DNA of 15,645 nucleotides from an uncultured Bacilli bacterium (GCA_947627685.1 CANQWZ010000023.1:1-15645), one strand, 5' to 3'; shown: positions 1 to 7,654, counted from the first letter of the stretch. The notes: a model not told the origin generated them from the letters alone. Translations and numbers: made by a program.

Positions 1-1
1 C

Positions 2-1354
2 AATACTTTTGAGGAAGCAGGAATTAAAGCTAAACTTGATAGTTATATTTTTGGACCAACTGTTACACAATTTTTAATTAGTATCGAAAAAGGTGCTAAC
101 GTTAAAGATGTTCGTAAGGTTGAATCTAATTTGTTGATGTATTTACAATGTGAAAGTATTCGTATTCAAACCCCCATTCCTGGTAAACCATTTGCGGGAA
201 TCGAAGTTCCTAAAAAGTATGAAAATCGTCGCACTGTTTATTTAGGTGATATGATTGCTAATAAAGCATTTAAAAATTTAGATTATGTTGTACCAGTAGC
301 CGTAGGACAAGATAATTATGGTATTTACCACTATATTGATTTAGTAGAAATGCCACATGGTTTAATTGCTGGAACAACCAAATCAGGTAAAAGTGTATGT
401 TTAAATGCCTTTTTGTTAAGCTTAATTTATCGCTTTACTCCAGATGAATTAAGACTTGTTTTAATCGACCCTAAAAGAATCGAACTTGGTATATATGATG
501 GTATTCCCCATCTTGCTATGCCGGTTATTGTTGATCAAGAAGATTTTCAAAGTGCTCTTGGTTGGGTTTATGATGAAATGGAACGTCGTTATAAAGAATT
601 TGAAATTTATGATGAACATAATATCGTAGATTACAACAAAATTAGAAAAGAAAATAATGAAGATACAATGCCTCATATTATCGTTATGATGGATGAATTC
701 AGTGATTGGTTTGCGGATGCCAATGCTGAAATCGAACTTTACATGCAAAAATTAGCAGCTAAAGCTAGAGCAGCAGGTATTAATATTATCCTTGCCACTC
801 AAAGACCATCAAAAGATGTTATTAAGGGCACAATTAAAGCCAATTTTGATACCCGTATTGCTTTTAGAGTATCATCATTTGAAGATGCTAAAGTCATTCT
901 AGGATATGGTGGTGCTGAAAAGCTAGAAGGTAAAGGTGATATGTTAATTAGATATGCTGGTAGAGCTGAACAAAGACTTCAAGGAGCCTTTGTACCTAAT
1001 GCTGATATCAAAAAGGTTACACGCTTTTTGAAGGATAATAATACTTGTGACTACTTAGTTACTAAAGAAGAAATTCATCAATCAACCGTCGCAAGACAAA
1101 CTTCGACTAGTGGGGGCCGTAGTATGGGACGTGATGATGAAAGATTTGAAGAAGTAGCTTTTTATGTTGTTAGAAATAAAAATGCTTCCGTTAATCAAAT
1201 TACCCAAATTTTTAATATGGGCTTTAATAGAGTTAATGATATCTTTTTAGCTTTAGAAGAAATGAAAGTTTTAAGCCCAGGGGTAAAGGGTAAACAAAGA
1301 GAAGTTTTAATGGATGAATTTGAACTACGTGATTTGCTAGAACAAGAAGAATAA
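2..1354 (+). CDS. ftsK: DNA translocase FtsK/SpoIIIE, C-terminal part (5' end outside window)
   Basis: A hexameric, membrane-anchored ATPase that pumps double-stranded DNA through the closing division septum during chromosome segregation. The frame is open from base 2, upstream of the first internal ATG at 131, and reads the family sequence GPTVTQF, so the gene enters from outside the window. About 450 residues are visible. Seen in the fragment: Walker A GTTKSGKS (residues 124-131), Walker B MMDEF (229-233), the ATQRPS motif, and a C-terminal winged-helix gamma domain (about 382-434) with the GFNRVNDIF recognition helix that reads polar guide sequences in the family. The N-terminal membrane segments and linker are not in view, so FtsK and SpoIIIE cannot be separated. 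It ends TAA 18 bases before lepB and probably shares its transcript. No frameshift or lost catalytic motif is seen. Confidence 0.95.
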   Translation, partial: NTFEEAGIKAKLDSYIFGPTVTQFLISIEKGANVKDVRKVESNLLMYLQCESIRIQTPIPGKPFAGIEVPKKYENRRTVYLGDMIANKAFKNLDYVVPVAVGQDNYGIYHYIDLVEMPHGLIAGTTKSGKSVCLNAFLLSLIYRFTPDELRLVLIDPKRIELGIYDGIPHLAMPVIVDQEDFQSALGWVYDEMERRYKEFEIYDEHNIVDYNKIRKENNEDTMPHIIVMMDEFSDWFADANAEIELYMQKLAAKARAAGINIILATQRPSKDVIKGTIKANFDTRIAFRVSSFEDAKVILGYGGAEKLEGKGDMLIRYAGRAEQRLQGAFVPNADIKKVTRFLKDNNTCDYLVTKEEIHQSTVARQTSTSGGRSMGRDDERFEEVAFYVVRNKNASVNQITQIFNMGFNRVNDIFLALEEMKVLSPGVKGKQREVLMDEFELRDLLEQEE

Positions 1355-1372
1355 TCATAGGGGGAATGTTTT

Positions 1373-2254
1373 TTGAATCAAGAAAATTATTTAATCAACT
1401 ATTATAAAAAAAATAATCCTGTTTTAGACAAATTCAAAATTAAAAAGCGTTTAATTGTAAGAATTCTTATTTTATTTGTTTGTGCAGTACTCTATTTTTT
1501 AATGATTGCTTTTTCAAGTGTTAATAAATTTAAAGGCGAATCCGAAATCACTTTAAGTGAGGCTTTACTACCTTTAAAAATAATAATGATAATTACGACA
1601 CTAATAGCAATAGGAGGCCTTTTAATTGGTATTTATAATTTTTTGGCACCCAAAAGAAAAATAGATATACCTTATAAATGGAAAAATAAATTATTTTTAT
1701 TTCTCGATTGGTTCTCAATCCTACCTATTTGTGTAGTAGTTACTTATTTTTGCTTTTCATATTTATTCATTATAACACCAGTTAGTGGTATTTCAATGGA
1801 ACCTACTATTAATGACAAGGAACACGTTTTTGTTTCTTATAATCATAAAATCACTAGAGGTTCAGTTGTTATTTTAGAAGTTAATCCTAATGATAATTTG
1901 GATATAGATGAAAAAAGCTATTACATAAAAAGAATAATAGGTCTTCCTGGTGATGAAGTTAAATGGATAGATAATAAATTGTATATTAATGGCACAGAAC
2001 AAATAGAAGATTATTTTGAAGGTGGTCATTTTAATGGTGATGATCCTAGGATTTTTACAGGTAATTTTCAATACAAAAAAAATGGTAATATTGAATATAC
2101 TACCATTATACCGGAAGGATATTATTTTGTCCTAGGTGATAATCGTTCCATTTCTAAAGATAGTAGAGCAATAGGTTTAATTCCCCAAGAAAATATTATT
2201 GGTACAGCTTTGTATCATATGAATTTTATTATCCCTAAAGGTAAAATTAAATAA
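1373..2254 (+). CDS. lepB: Signal peptidase I with extended multi-pass N-terminus
   Basis: Membrane serine protease (S26 family) that cleaves signal peptides from exported proteins on the outer face of the membrane. The Ser/Lys dyad is visible: Ser141 in SGISMEP and Lys186 in YYIKRIIGLPGDE. RGSVVI (162-167) and GDNR...SKDSR (255-265) complete the conserved boxes. The start is TTG, chosen because AGGGGG (1359-1364) lies 8 bases upstream; a nearby ATG at 1366 is out of frame. At 293 residues it is much longer than a Bacillus SipS-type enzyme (about 180-190). The extra length is N-terminal: hydrophobic segments at about 27-48 and 68-91 precede the usual anchor at about 107-135. An insert at about 212-245 separates the Lys and GDNR regions. 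It lies between ftsK and rbgA with short gaps, which suggests co-transcription. Enzyme identity is firm; the topology is inferred from hydrophobicity by eye. Confidence 0.93.
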   Translation: MNQENYLINYYKKNNPVLDKFKIKKRLIVRILILFVCAVLYFLMIAFSSVNKFKGESEITLSEALLPLKIIMIITTLIAIGGLLIGIYNFLAPKRKIDIPYKWKNKLFLFLDWFSILPICVVVTYFCFSYLFIITPVSGISMEPTINDKEHVFVSYNHKITRGSVVILEVNPNDNLDIDEKSYYIKRIIGLPGDEVKWIDNKLYINGTEQIEDYFEGGHFNGDDPRIFTGNFQYKKNGNIEYTTIIPEGYYFVLGDNRSISKDSRAIGLIPQENIIGTALYHMNFIIPKGKIK

Positions 2255-2280
2255 TAAAATGATAAGCAGGTGAAGAAGCA

Positions 2281-3141
2281 ATGAATAGTGAAAACAAAAC
2301 AACTATTAACTGGTATCCTGGTCATATGGCCAAAGCCTTAAAAGAAATTAATGAAAAAATAAAAATGGTTGATTTAGTAATTGTTTTACTAGATGCTCGT
2401 TGCCCTAAATCTTCATTCAATCCTGCATTAGAGGATACTTTTACCAATAAGAAATGTTTATATGTTTTAACTAAAAAAGATAAAGCCGATAATAAACAAA
2501 CCAATCTTTGGCTTGCATATTATCAAAAAAAACAAATTAGAACGATTGCGATAGATGCTCATAGTCATCAAGATGTCAAAATGGTAATTAAAGAAGCAAC
2601 TGCTTTAATGGCGGAAAAACGCCAAAAAGATTATTTACGTGGTATTAAACCTAGGGCTATTAAAACGATGATTGTAGGTATTCCTAATGTTGGTAAATCA
2701 ACCCTCATTAATGCTTTAGTAGGGAAAAAAGTGACTGCTGTTGGTGATAGACCTGGCATTACAAAAGTTCAACAATGGATAAAAATCAACCAAGATTTAG
2801 AATTGTTAGATACTCCAGGTATTTTATGGCCTAAATTTGATGATGAAATAACAGGTTTAAATTTGTCAATTAGTGGGGCAATTAATGATAATGTTTTGCC
2901 CATTTATGATATTGCTACATATTTTGTTACTTTTTTACAAGAAAATTACCCAGGAGTATTAGAAAATCGTTATCATTTAACCTTAGAAAAAAAGTTATCT
3001 TGTGATATTATTACCATGATTGCAAATTATCAAGGTTACTTATTGCATGATAAAAGTGCCGATTTAGAAAGAACATCACTATTTATTATCCAAGAATATA
3101 GAATGGGTTATTATGGTAAGATAACCCTAGATCGTTTGTGA
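2281..3141 (+). CDS. rbgA: Ribosome biogenesis GTPase RbgA (YlqF)
   Basis: Circularly permuted GTPase needed in Bacilli for late maturation of the 50S ribosomal subunit; it is cytoplasmic and binds the pre-50S particle. The permuted motif order is visible: G4 as TKKD (64-67), then G1 GIPNVGKST (133-141), then G3 DTPG (177-180). The family's N-terminal signature NWYPGHMAKA is at 10-19. Its 286 residues are normal for the family. The ATG start follows AGGTG (2268-2272) at 8 bases. The stop TGA overlaps the start of rnhB by 4 bases (GTGA), implying translational coupling; rbgA-rnhB adjacency is common in Bacilli. The G4 reads TKKD rather than the usual NKxD, a conservative change seen in permuted GTPases. 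Confidence is high. Confidence 0.96.
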   Translation: MNSENKTTINWYPGHMAKALKEINEKIKMVDLVIVLLDARCPKSSFNPALEDTFTNKKCLYVLTKKDKADNKQTNLWLAYYQKKQIRTIAIDAHSHQDVKMVIKEATALMAEKRQKDYLRGIKPRAIKTMIVGIPNVGKSTLINALVGKKVTAVGDRPGITKVQQWIKINQDLELLDTPGILWPKFDDEITGLNLSISGAINDNVLPIYDIATYFVTFLQENYPGVLENRYHLTLEKKLSCDIITMIANYQGYLLHDKSADLERTSLFIIQEYRMGYYGKITLDRL

Positions 3142-3764
3142 AAATTATGAATAATTATGAATTTGATGCTAAATTTTATTTAGAAGGTAAAGAATATATT
3201 GCTGGCACTGATGAAGCAGGTAGAGGACCTCTTGCAGGACCAGTTGTTGCTAGTGCCGTAATTATGCCTAAGGGATGTTACATCGAAGGTGTAACAGATT
3301 CTAAAAAACTTTCCGAAAAAAAACGTAAGATTTTAAAAAAACAAATTGAGGCCGAAGCATTAGCTATTGTAACCGTTTTTATCGATGAAAAAACAATTGA
3401 TGAAATTAATATTTATGAAGCTAGTCGTTTGGCTATGACTAAAGCCATCAAAGGCTTAAGGCCTAAGCCAGATATTATTTTAAGTGATGCCATGCCGCTT
3501 AACTTAGATATTGAGTGTATTCCTATTATTAAAGGTGATCAAAAAAGCTTTGCGATTGCCTGCGCAAGTATTATTGCTAAAGAAACAAGAGATGAATATA
3601 TGCGTATAATGGATCGCAAATATCCAAATTATGGTTTTGCTAAACACAAAGGATATCCTACCAAACAACATTTAGCTGCTCTTGCAAACAATGGTGTTTT
3701 ACCAATATATCGTTTTACATATGCTCCATTAAGCAAATATAGCAACAAAACACAAGATAAATAG
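3138..3764 (+). CDS. rnhB: Ribonuclease HII
   Basis: Type 2 RNase H that cuts the RNA strand of RNA/DNA hybrids and starts removal of single ribonucleotides misincorporated into DNA. The start of the fold is marked by GTDEAGRGPLAGPVVASAV. The four acidic active-site residues are Asp25 and Glu26 (DEAGRG), Asp117 (LSDAMP) and Asp134 (KGDQKSFAIA); the last two are 17 residues apart as in the family. GFAKHKGYPTKQH is also family-typical. At 208 residues the length is normal. Two starts are possible: GTG at 3138, overlapping the rbgA stop, or ATG at 3147, three codons later. Neither has a strong Shine-Dalgarno site, so translation probably depends on coupling to rbgA. No convincing terminator follows before the long 3765-4432 gap. 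Confidence 0.95.
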   Translation: MKIMNNYEFDAKFYLEGKEYIAGTDEAGRGPLAGPVVASAVIMPKGCYIEGVTDSKKLSEKKRKILKKQIEAEALAIVTVFIDEKTIDEINIYEASRLAMTKAIKGLRPKPDIILSDAMPLNLDIECIPIIKGDQKSFAIACASIIAKETRDEYMRIMDRKYPNYGFAKHKGYPTKQHLAALANNGVLPIYRFTYAPLSKYSNKTQDK

Positions 3765-3870
3765 TCGAAAAAGTTCTTATTTTTATTACTTTTTTTTGCT
3801 ATAGAAGTAAAAGCTCTTGCCATTTTAAAAGTTTTTTTGATATTACTTTAAATAATTGGAGGTGTTTAAA

Positions 3871-4019
3871 ATGATACTTAGACCTGATTATATAAAGGAA
3901 ATGAAAAAATTTATGTTCAAGTATGTAACAAAATACCAGATGACTCAAATCGTGAAATAGTAGATAGTAAAATCACCATCAAATTTAAGATAAAAGAGTT
4001 ATTTAATGGTAAAGAATAA
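3871..4019 (+). pseudogene. Remnant of an AAA ATPase gene (DUF4143 type)
   Basis: The intact signal is at the front. A near-perfect ribosome site GGAGGTG (3858-3864) sits 6 bases before ATG 3871, and the first codons read MILRPDYIKE, like the N-terminus of the widespread ATPases that continue PFID...GIRRCGKST. That frame stops after 29 residues (TAG 3958-3960). A second frame, open from 3888 to TAA 4017-4019, reads KGNEKIYVQVCNKIPDD, resembling the C-terminal nuclease-like part of the same family. The ATPase core and the DUF4143 middle are missing. The simplest reading is one large internal deletion, joining about the first ten codons out of frame to the tail, near 3888-3905. Family resemblance is from memory, not a search. 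Less likely, the 29-residue ORF is a genuine small peptide. Confidence 0.5.
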
Positions 4020-4026
4020 AAAAGTG

Positions 4027-4035
4027 TGGTATAAT
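4027..4035 (+). promoter_or_regulatory. Extended -10 promoter ahead of hairpin and small ORF
   Basis: TGG-TATAAT: a perfect -10 hexamer (4030-4035) with the TGn extension. No good -35 hexamer is found 16-18 bases upstream, so recognition would rest on the extended -10. Transcription would start near 4042 and run into the hairpin at 4099-4124. Confidence 0.55.
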
Positions 4036-4098
4036 AAGTGTAGATTTTGGCAATTTAAAATAATTTGGGGACACAATATTATCTTTAGTATGTTTTTA

Positions 4099-4124
4099 GG
4101 GCCCCATTTGTTGGGGGCCTTTTT
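4099..4124 (+). terminator. GC-rich intrinsic terminator or attenuator
   Basis: GGCCCC (4100-4105) pairs with GGGGCC (4114-4119) around an 8-base loop, extended by G4099-T4120, and is followed by five T (4120-4124). It is among the most GC-rich spots in the window. It lies about 60 bases after the predicted start at 4042 and 33 bases before the GTG of a small ORF. It could end a roughly 80-base RNA or act as an attenuator. The C-run 4102-4105 could instead pair with TGGGG at 4066-4070, as an antiterminator, or with the G-run ribosome site at 4146-4150. Confidence 0.65.
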
Positions 4125-4157
4125 AAATTAAAAACATATGAAAAAGGGGGTAATCTT

Positions 4158-4328
4158 GTGAATAACAAAGTAGAAAATGCTTTAGAACAGCCTGTTATTA
4201 ATTTAGTTAATAATAACGTTAAAAGTTTTTCTGGTGAGTACCAAAATTTAAAAAATCGTTTGATTTTAACAAATAATAAAAAATTAAATGATACTCATTT
4301 CAAAAAAAATGTTAATGGCAAAAGATAA
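4158..4328 (+). CDS. Possible small protein of 56 residues, unrecognised
   Basis: A short ORF starting GTG at 4158 and ending TAA at 4326-4328. AGGGGG (4145-4150) lies 7 bases upstream, the same ribosome-site style as lepB and queA in this window. The product begins MNNKVENALEQP and is basic toward its end (KKNVNGKR), unusually rich in Asn and Lys, with no Cys and no membrane segment. I do not recognise it. It follows a promoter (4027-4035) and a terminator-like hairpin (4099-4124), so expression may require read-through. It ends about 50 bases before the topA promoter. Asn/Lys richness is expected by chance in AT-rich DNA, so this may not be a gene; the ribosome site and promoter are the arguments for it. 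Confidence 0.4.
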   Translation: MNNKVENALEQPVINLVNNNVKSFSGEYQNLKNRLILTNNKKLNDTHFKKNVNGKR

Positions 4329-4358
4329 TATAATAATAAAATGTCGAAAAAATGTGTC

Positions 4359-4371
4359 CGAAAACTTTTCG
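4359..4371. repeat. Inverted repeat upstream of the topA -35
   Basis: CGAAAA-C-TTTTCG, a 6-base-arm inverted repeat with a one-base centre, ends 6 bases before the topA -35 hexamer and is followed by TTTTTG. It may be an operator half-site pair or a weak terminator for the preceding small ORF. A 1-base centre would force a smaller stem in RNA, so an operator is slightly more plausible than a terminator. Function is unproven. Confidence 0.3.
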
Positions 4372-4377
4372 TTTTTG

Positions 4378-4406
4378 TTGACATATTTTTTTTAGTATTA
4401 TATAAT
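4378..4406 (+). promoter_or_regulatory. Consensus sigma-A promoter for topA
   Basis: Perfect TTGACA (4378-4383), a 17-base spacer, and perfect TATAAT (4401-4406). Transcription would start near 4413, giving a leader of about 20 bases before the topA ATG. This is the strongest promoter match in the window and implies high constitutive expression. Confidence 0.88.
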
Positions 4407-4432
4407 CAAAAAGCAAAATTGCGAGGTGTAAT

Positions 4433-6544
4433 ATGAAATTACTAATAGTTGAATCACCAGCTAAGTGTAAAACCATTGCTCATTATTTAGGCTCAGAATA
4501 TCAAGTAGAATCAAGTGTAGGCCATATACGTGATTTATCCATTAAGGGTAAAGGGGGCTTTGGTGTTGATATTAATAATAATTTTCAGCCTGAATATGTT
4601 ATTTTAAAAGATAAGGAACAAATTGTAGCTAAACTAAAAAGCGCTGCGGCCTTAGCCGAGCATGTTTATCTTGCAACTGACCCCGATCGTGAAGGTGAAG
4701 CAATTAGTTGGCATTTAAGTGAAGTCTTAGATGAACCTTCATCCAAAATTTCGCGAATTGTTTTTAATGAAATAACCAAAACAGCTGTTTTAAAAGCTAT
4801 TCAAAATGATCGTGATATTGACATGAACTTAGTTCATTCCCAAGAGTCACGTCGTATTTTAGATCGTATCATTGGTTTTAGACTATCAAGCCTTTTACAA
4901 CAAAAGATTGGTTCTAAATCGGCTGGTAGAGTGCAATCAGTTGCTTTAAAACTAGTAGTAGATCGCGAAAAAGAAATTCAGGCTTTTGATAAAACAGAAT
5001 ACTGGGAATTAAGTGCGCTTCTTAGTAAAGTAACTAAAGAAACTACATATGAACTTAAAGCCAAATTTTATGGAACAACTACAAAAAAAATTACCTTGGC
5101 TAGTGAAGAAGAAACTAATGAAGTAATAGCTAAATTACAACCTAATAATTATAAAGTTGTAAATATTACTAAAAAAGAACGTAGTAAAACTTCAAGACCA
5201 CCTTTTATTACTTCTACCTTACAACAAGATGCTAGTGCTAAATTTAATTATAATGCTAAAAGAGTAATGCGTATTGCGCAAACACTATATGAAGGAGTAG
5301 AAATTGGCAAAGAACGTGTAGGTCTAATTACTTATATGCGTACTGATTCGGTTCGTCTATCAGATGAATTTATTAAAAGTGCTAAAAATTATATCATTGA
5401 AAAATATGGTGAAAAATATTATAAGGGTGCTAAAAAGGTGGCTAAAAGTAAGAATGTTCAAGATGCACATGAAGCTATTAGACCAACTGATATTACTAGA
5501 ACTCCAGATAGTATTAAAAAACATTTATCACTTGAAGAATACAAAATTTATTCCTTAATATATAATAGAGCCATCGCTTCTTTAATGAGTGATGCTTTGT
5601 TAGAAGATACCAAAGTTGATATTGAAAATGCAGGATATATTTTTAATTTATCTGGACAAGTAGTATTATTTGATGGCTTTCAAACCATTTATGAAGAAGC
5701 TAATATTAGTGATGAAGAAGAAGATGTTGCTAAACTTCCTGACTTACAAGTTAATGAAATTTTAACTTATAAAGATCTTATTAAAGAACAAAAATTTACT
5801 TCACCACCATATCGTTATACTGAAGCAAGATTAATTAGAAAAATGGAAGAACTTGGCATTGGTAGACCATCTACTTATGCTTTAACAATGGAAACCTTAA
5901 GAGCAAGAGCTTATGTTACAATGGATAAAAGAGCCTTTGTGCCAACTACGCAAGGTATTTTGACAACTGAACAATTAGAACAATTCTTTAGTAGTATTAT
6001 TAATGTTAAGTATACGGCTGAAATGGAAGCAACTTTAGATAAAATCGCTGAAGGTAAAGCCGTATGGTATGATGAACTTGCTAAATTTTATGCTGTTTTT
6101 GCACCATTAATTGAAAATGCTAGAGATAATATGGTAAAAATTTATCCTAAAATGACGGATGAATTTTGTCCTAATTGTGGTTTACCCCTTTTAATAAGAA
6201 GAGGCCCTTTTGGTGAATTTACCGCATGCTCTGGTTATCCACATTGCAAATACATTAAAAAAACGCCTAAGAAAGAGCCAGTTAAACTTGGCATTGTATG
6301 TCCGGTTTGTGGTGAAGGTGAAATTGTAGAAAGAACTAGTAATAGAGGTCGTTCTAAAGGTGCTTTGTTTTATGCATGTAGTAGATTCCCTGATTGTAAA
6401 GCTACCTTTTCAGGTATTCCTACCGGGGAAAAATGTCCAGTTTGTAATGGACCAATGATTAAAATTGGTGATCTTATTAGATGTAACAACGAACATTGCA
6501 AATCTAATGATGCGCTATTTAATAGAAATCAAGATAATAAATAA
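4433..6544 (+). CDS. topA: DNA topoisomerase I (type IA)
   Basis: Relaxes negative supercoils behind RNA and DNA polymerases by cutting and passing one DNA strand. Residues 1-110 form the Toprim domain, with Glu7 in VESPAK and the acidic triad in DPDREGEA (83-90). The active-site tyrosine is Tyr301 in LITYMRTDS. DAHEAIRPT and GIGRPSTYA are family signatures. The C-terminus has three four-Cys zinc ribbons: C579/C582/C599/C605, C623/C626/C649/C655 and C668/C671/C684/C689. At 703 residues it is normal for Bacilli. The ATG start follows GAGGTG (4423-4428). It has its own strong promoter and an AT-rich terminator, so it appears monocistronic. All expected catalytic and zinc residues are present. 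Confidence 0.97.
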   Translation: MKLLIVESPAKCKTIAHYLGSEYQVESSVGHIRDLSIKGKGGFGVDINNNFQPEYVILKDKEQIVAKLKSAAALAEHVYLATDPDREGEAISWHLSEVLDEPSSKISRIVFNEITKTAVLKAIQNDRDIDMNLVHSQESRRILDRIIGFRLSSLLQQKIGSKSAGRVQSVALKLVVDREKEIQAFDKTEYWELSALLSKVTKETTYELKAKFYGTTTKKITLASEEETNEVIAKLQPNNYKVVNITKKERSKTSRPPFITSTLQQDASAKFNYNAKRVMRIAQTLYEGVEIGKERVGLITYMRTDSVRLSDEFIKSAKNYIIEKYGEKYYKGAKKVAKSKNVQDAHEAIRPTDITRTPDSIKKHLSLEEYKIYSLIYNRAIASLMSDALLEDTKVDIENAGYIFNLSGQVVLFDGFQTIYEEANISDEEEDVAKLPDLQVNEILTYKDLIKEQKFTSPPYRYTEARLIRKMEELGIGRPSTYALTMETLRARAYVTMDKRAFVPTTQGILTTEQLEQFFSSIINVKYTAEMEATLDKIAEGKAVWYDELAKFYAVFAPLIENARDNMVKIYPKMTDEFCPNCGLPLLIRRGPFGEFTACSGYPHCKYIKKTPKKEPVKLGIVCPVCGEGEIVERTSNRGRSKGALFYACSRFPDCKATFSGIPTGEKCPVCNGPMIKIGDLIRCNNEHCKSNDALFNRNQDNK

Positions 6545-6552
6545 AAAATAAG

Positions 6553-6597
6553 AAAATGAAAATATAATCAATTATGATGGGTTATATTTTCATTTTT
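6553..6597 (+). terminator. AT-only terminator after topA
   Basis: A perfect 15-base inverted repeat, arms 6553-6567 and 6582-6596, separated by a 14-base loop. The 3' arm ends in a T-run. The stem holds a single G-C pair, so its strength comes from length. It starts 8 bases after the topA stop and precedes the ftsY promoter by 20 bases. Confidence 0.75.
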
Positions 6598-6616
6598 ATT
6601 AAATAAAACAATCAGG

Positions 6617-6645
6617 TTGAAAAAAAAGGCTTGTTATAGTATAAT
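6617..6645 (+). promoter_or_regulatory. Sigma-A promoter for the SRP operon
   Basis: TTGAAA (6617-6622), a 17-base spacer, TATAAT (6640-6645). The predicted start is near 6652, about 34 bases before the ftsY ATG. It probably drives ftsY-ylxM-ffh and mgtE, since no further promoter or terminator was found within that run. Confidence 0.8.
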
Positions 6646-6685
6646 AAATATAAGTAATTAAGTAAAAATTATTCAAGAGGTAAAT

Positions 6686-7654
6686 ATGGGCTTATTTAAT
6701 TTATTTAAGAAAAAACAAAAAAATGAATTAACACGTAAATACGAGCTTGGCATGAAAAAAACCCGCGTTGGTTTAATGGGAAAGTTAAAAGCCATTCTAT
6801 CAGGTCATGATCAAATTGATGAAGATTTATTTGATGATTTAACCGATGCTTTCATTATGGCTGATATTGGAGTAGAAACAACCCTTGATTTTATCGATGC
6901 TTTAAAAGAAGATGAAAGAGTAAAAGGGATTACTAATGCCTTAGAATTACAACCTATTATTGTTGATAAGATGTTTGAACTTTATTTAAAAGGTGAAATT
7001 GTTAATAATAATTTTAATATTCAAAAAGATGGCTTATCCGTTTTTCTGTTTGTAGGTGTTAATGGCGTTGGTAAAACAACTACTATTGCTAAAATTGCTT
7101 ATCGCTTAAAAAAAGAAGGTAAAAAAATTCTTCTTGCGGCGGGAGATACTTTTAGGGCTGGAGCAGTTGATCAATTAGAAGTATGGGCTAATCGTGTAGG
7201 AGTAGATATTGTTATCAAAAAGGGAGCAACTGACCCATCAAGTGTTATTTTTGAGGCTGTCCAAAAGGCCAAAAAAGAACATTATGATATTCTTTTATGT
7301 GATACAGCTGGTAGATTACAAAATAAAGTTAATTTAATGAAAGAACTAGAAAAAATGAATCGTGTTATCGCAAGAGAAGTTGAAAATGCCCCTCATGAAA
7401 CTTTATTAATCATTGATGCGACAACCGGTCAAAATGGTTTATCACAAGCCGAAGCCTTCATGGAAGTTACTAATATTACAGGTGTTATTTTGACTAAACT
7501 TGATGGTACTAGTAAAGGTGGCATTGTCCTTGCGATAAGGGATAAATACAATATACCTATTAAAATGATTGGCTTAGGTGAAAAAATGGAAGATTTGGAA
7601 TATTTTGATTTAGAAGAATATATTGGCGGTTTGTTTATTGGAGATGATGAATAA
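6686..7654 (+). CDS. ftsY: Signal recognition particle receptor FtsY
   Basis: SRP-family GTPase that docks the Ffh-ribosome complex at the membrane and delivers nascent membrane proteins to the Sec channel. A short basic N-terminus (MGLFNLFKKKQK) is followed directly by the N domain (about 20-105), with no long acidic A domain, as usual in Gram-positive bacteria. G-domain motifs: G1 GVNGVGKTT (124-132), DTFRAGA (154-160), DTAGR (206-210), TKLD (270-273) and GLGE (297-300). At 322 residues it is normal. ATG follows AAGAGGT (6675-6681). Its stop overlaps the start of ylxM by one base (TAATG), so translation is coupled. It is distinguished from Ffh by the missing M domain. Confidence 0.97.
   Translation: MGLFNLFKKKQKNELTRKYELGMKKTRVGLMGKLKAILSGHDQIDEDLFDDLTDAFIMADIGVETTLDFIDALKEDERVKGITNALELQPIIVDKMFELYLKGEIVNNNFNIQKDGLSVFLFVGVNGVGKTTTIAKIAYRLKKEGKKILLAAGDTFRAGAVDQLEVWANRVGVDIVIKKGATDPSSVIFEAVQKAKKEHYDILLCDTAGRLQNKVNLMKELEKMNRVIAREVENAPHETLLIIDATTGQNGLSQAEAFMEVTNITGVILTKLDGTSKGGIVLAIRDKYNIPIKMIGLGEKMEDLEYFDLEEYIGGLFIGDDE

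Larger units (their letters stand above)
3765..4432. other. 668-base interval between rnhB and topA
   Basis: This interval carries no confident intact gene. In order it holds: an AT-rich stretch (3765-3850) with T-runs but no clear GC hairpin; a strong ribosome site and a broken ORF resembling a DUF4143-type AAA ATPase (3871-4019); an extended -10 promoter at 4027-4035; a GC-rich hairpin with a T-run at 4099-4124; a possible 56-codon gene (4158-4328); a 13-base inverted repeat CGAAAA-C-TTTTCG (4359-4371); and the topA promoter (4378-4406). In many Bacilli dprA sits just before topA; no dprA-like reading frame is seen on either strand here. Confidence 0.7.

Noticed and set aside
461..748. A 95-codon - strand reading frame inside ftsK
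   Set aside because: It overlaps the Walker A/B region of a clear gene and shows no start signal or recognisable protein.
3763..4351. GTCGAAAAA occurring both after rnhB and before topA as a flanking repeat
   Set aside because: Nine bases, mostly A, is within chance for this composition, and the surrounding bases do not match.
3765..6685. An SRP RNA gene near topA or ftsY
   Set aside because: The conserved helix 8 sequence with its GGAAG-type tetraloop context was not seen in either gap.
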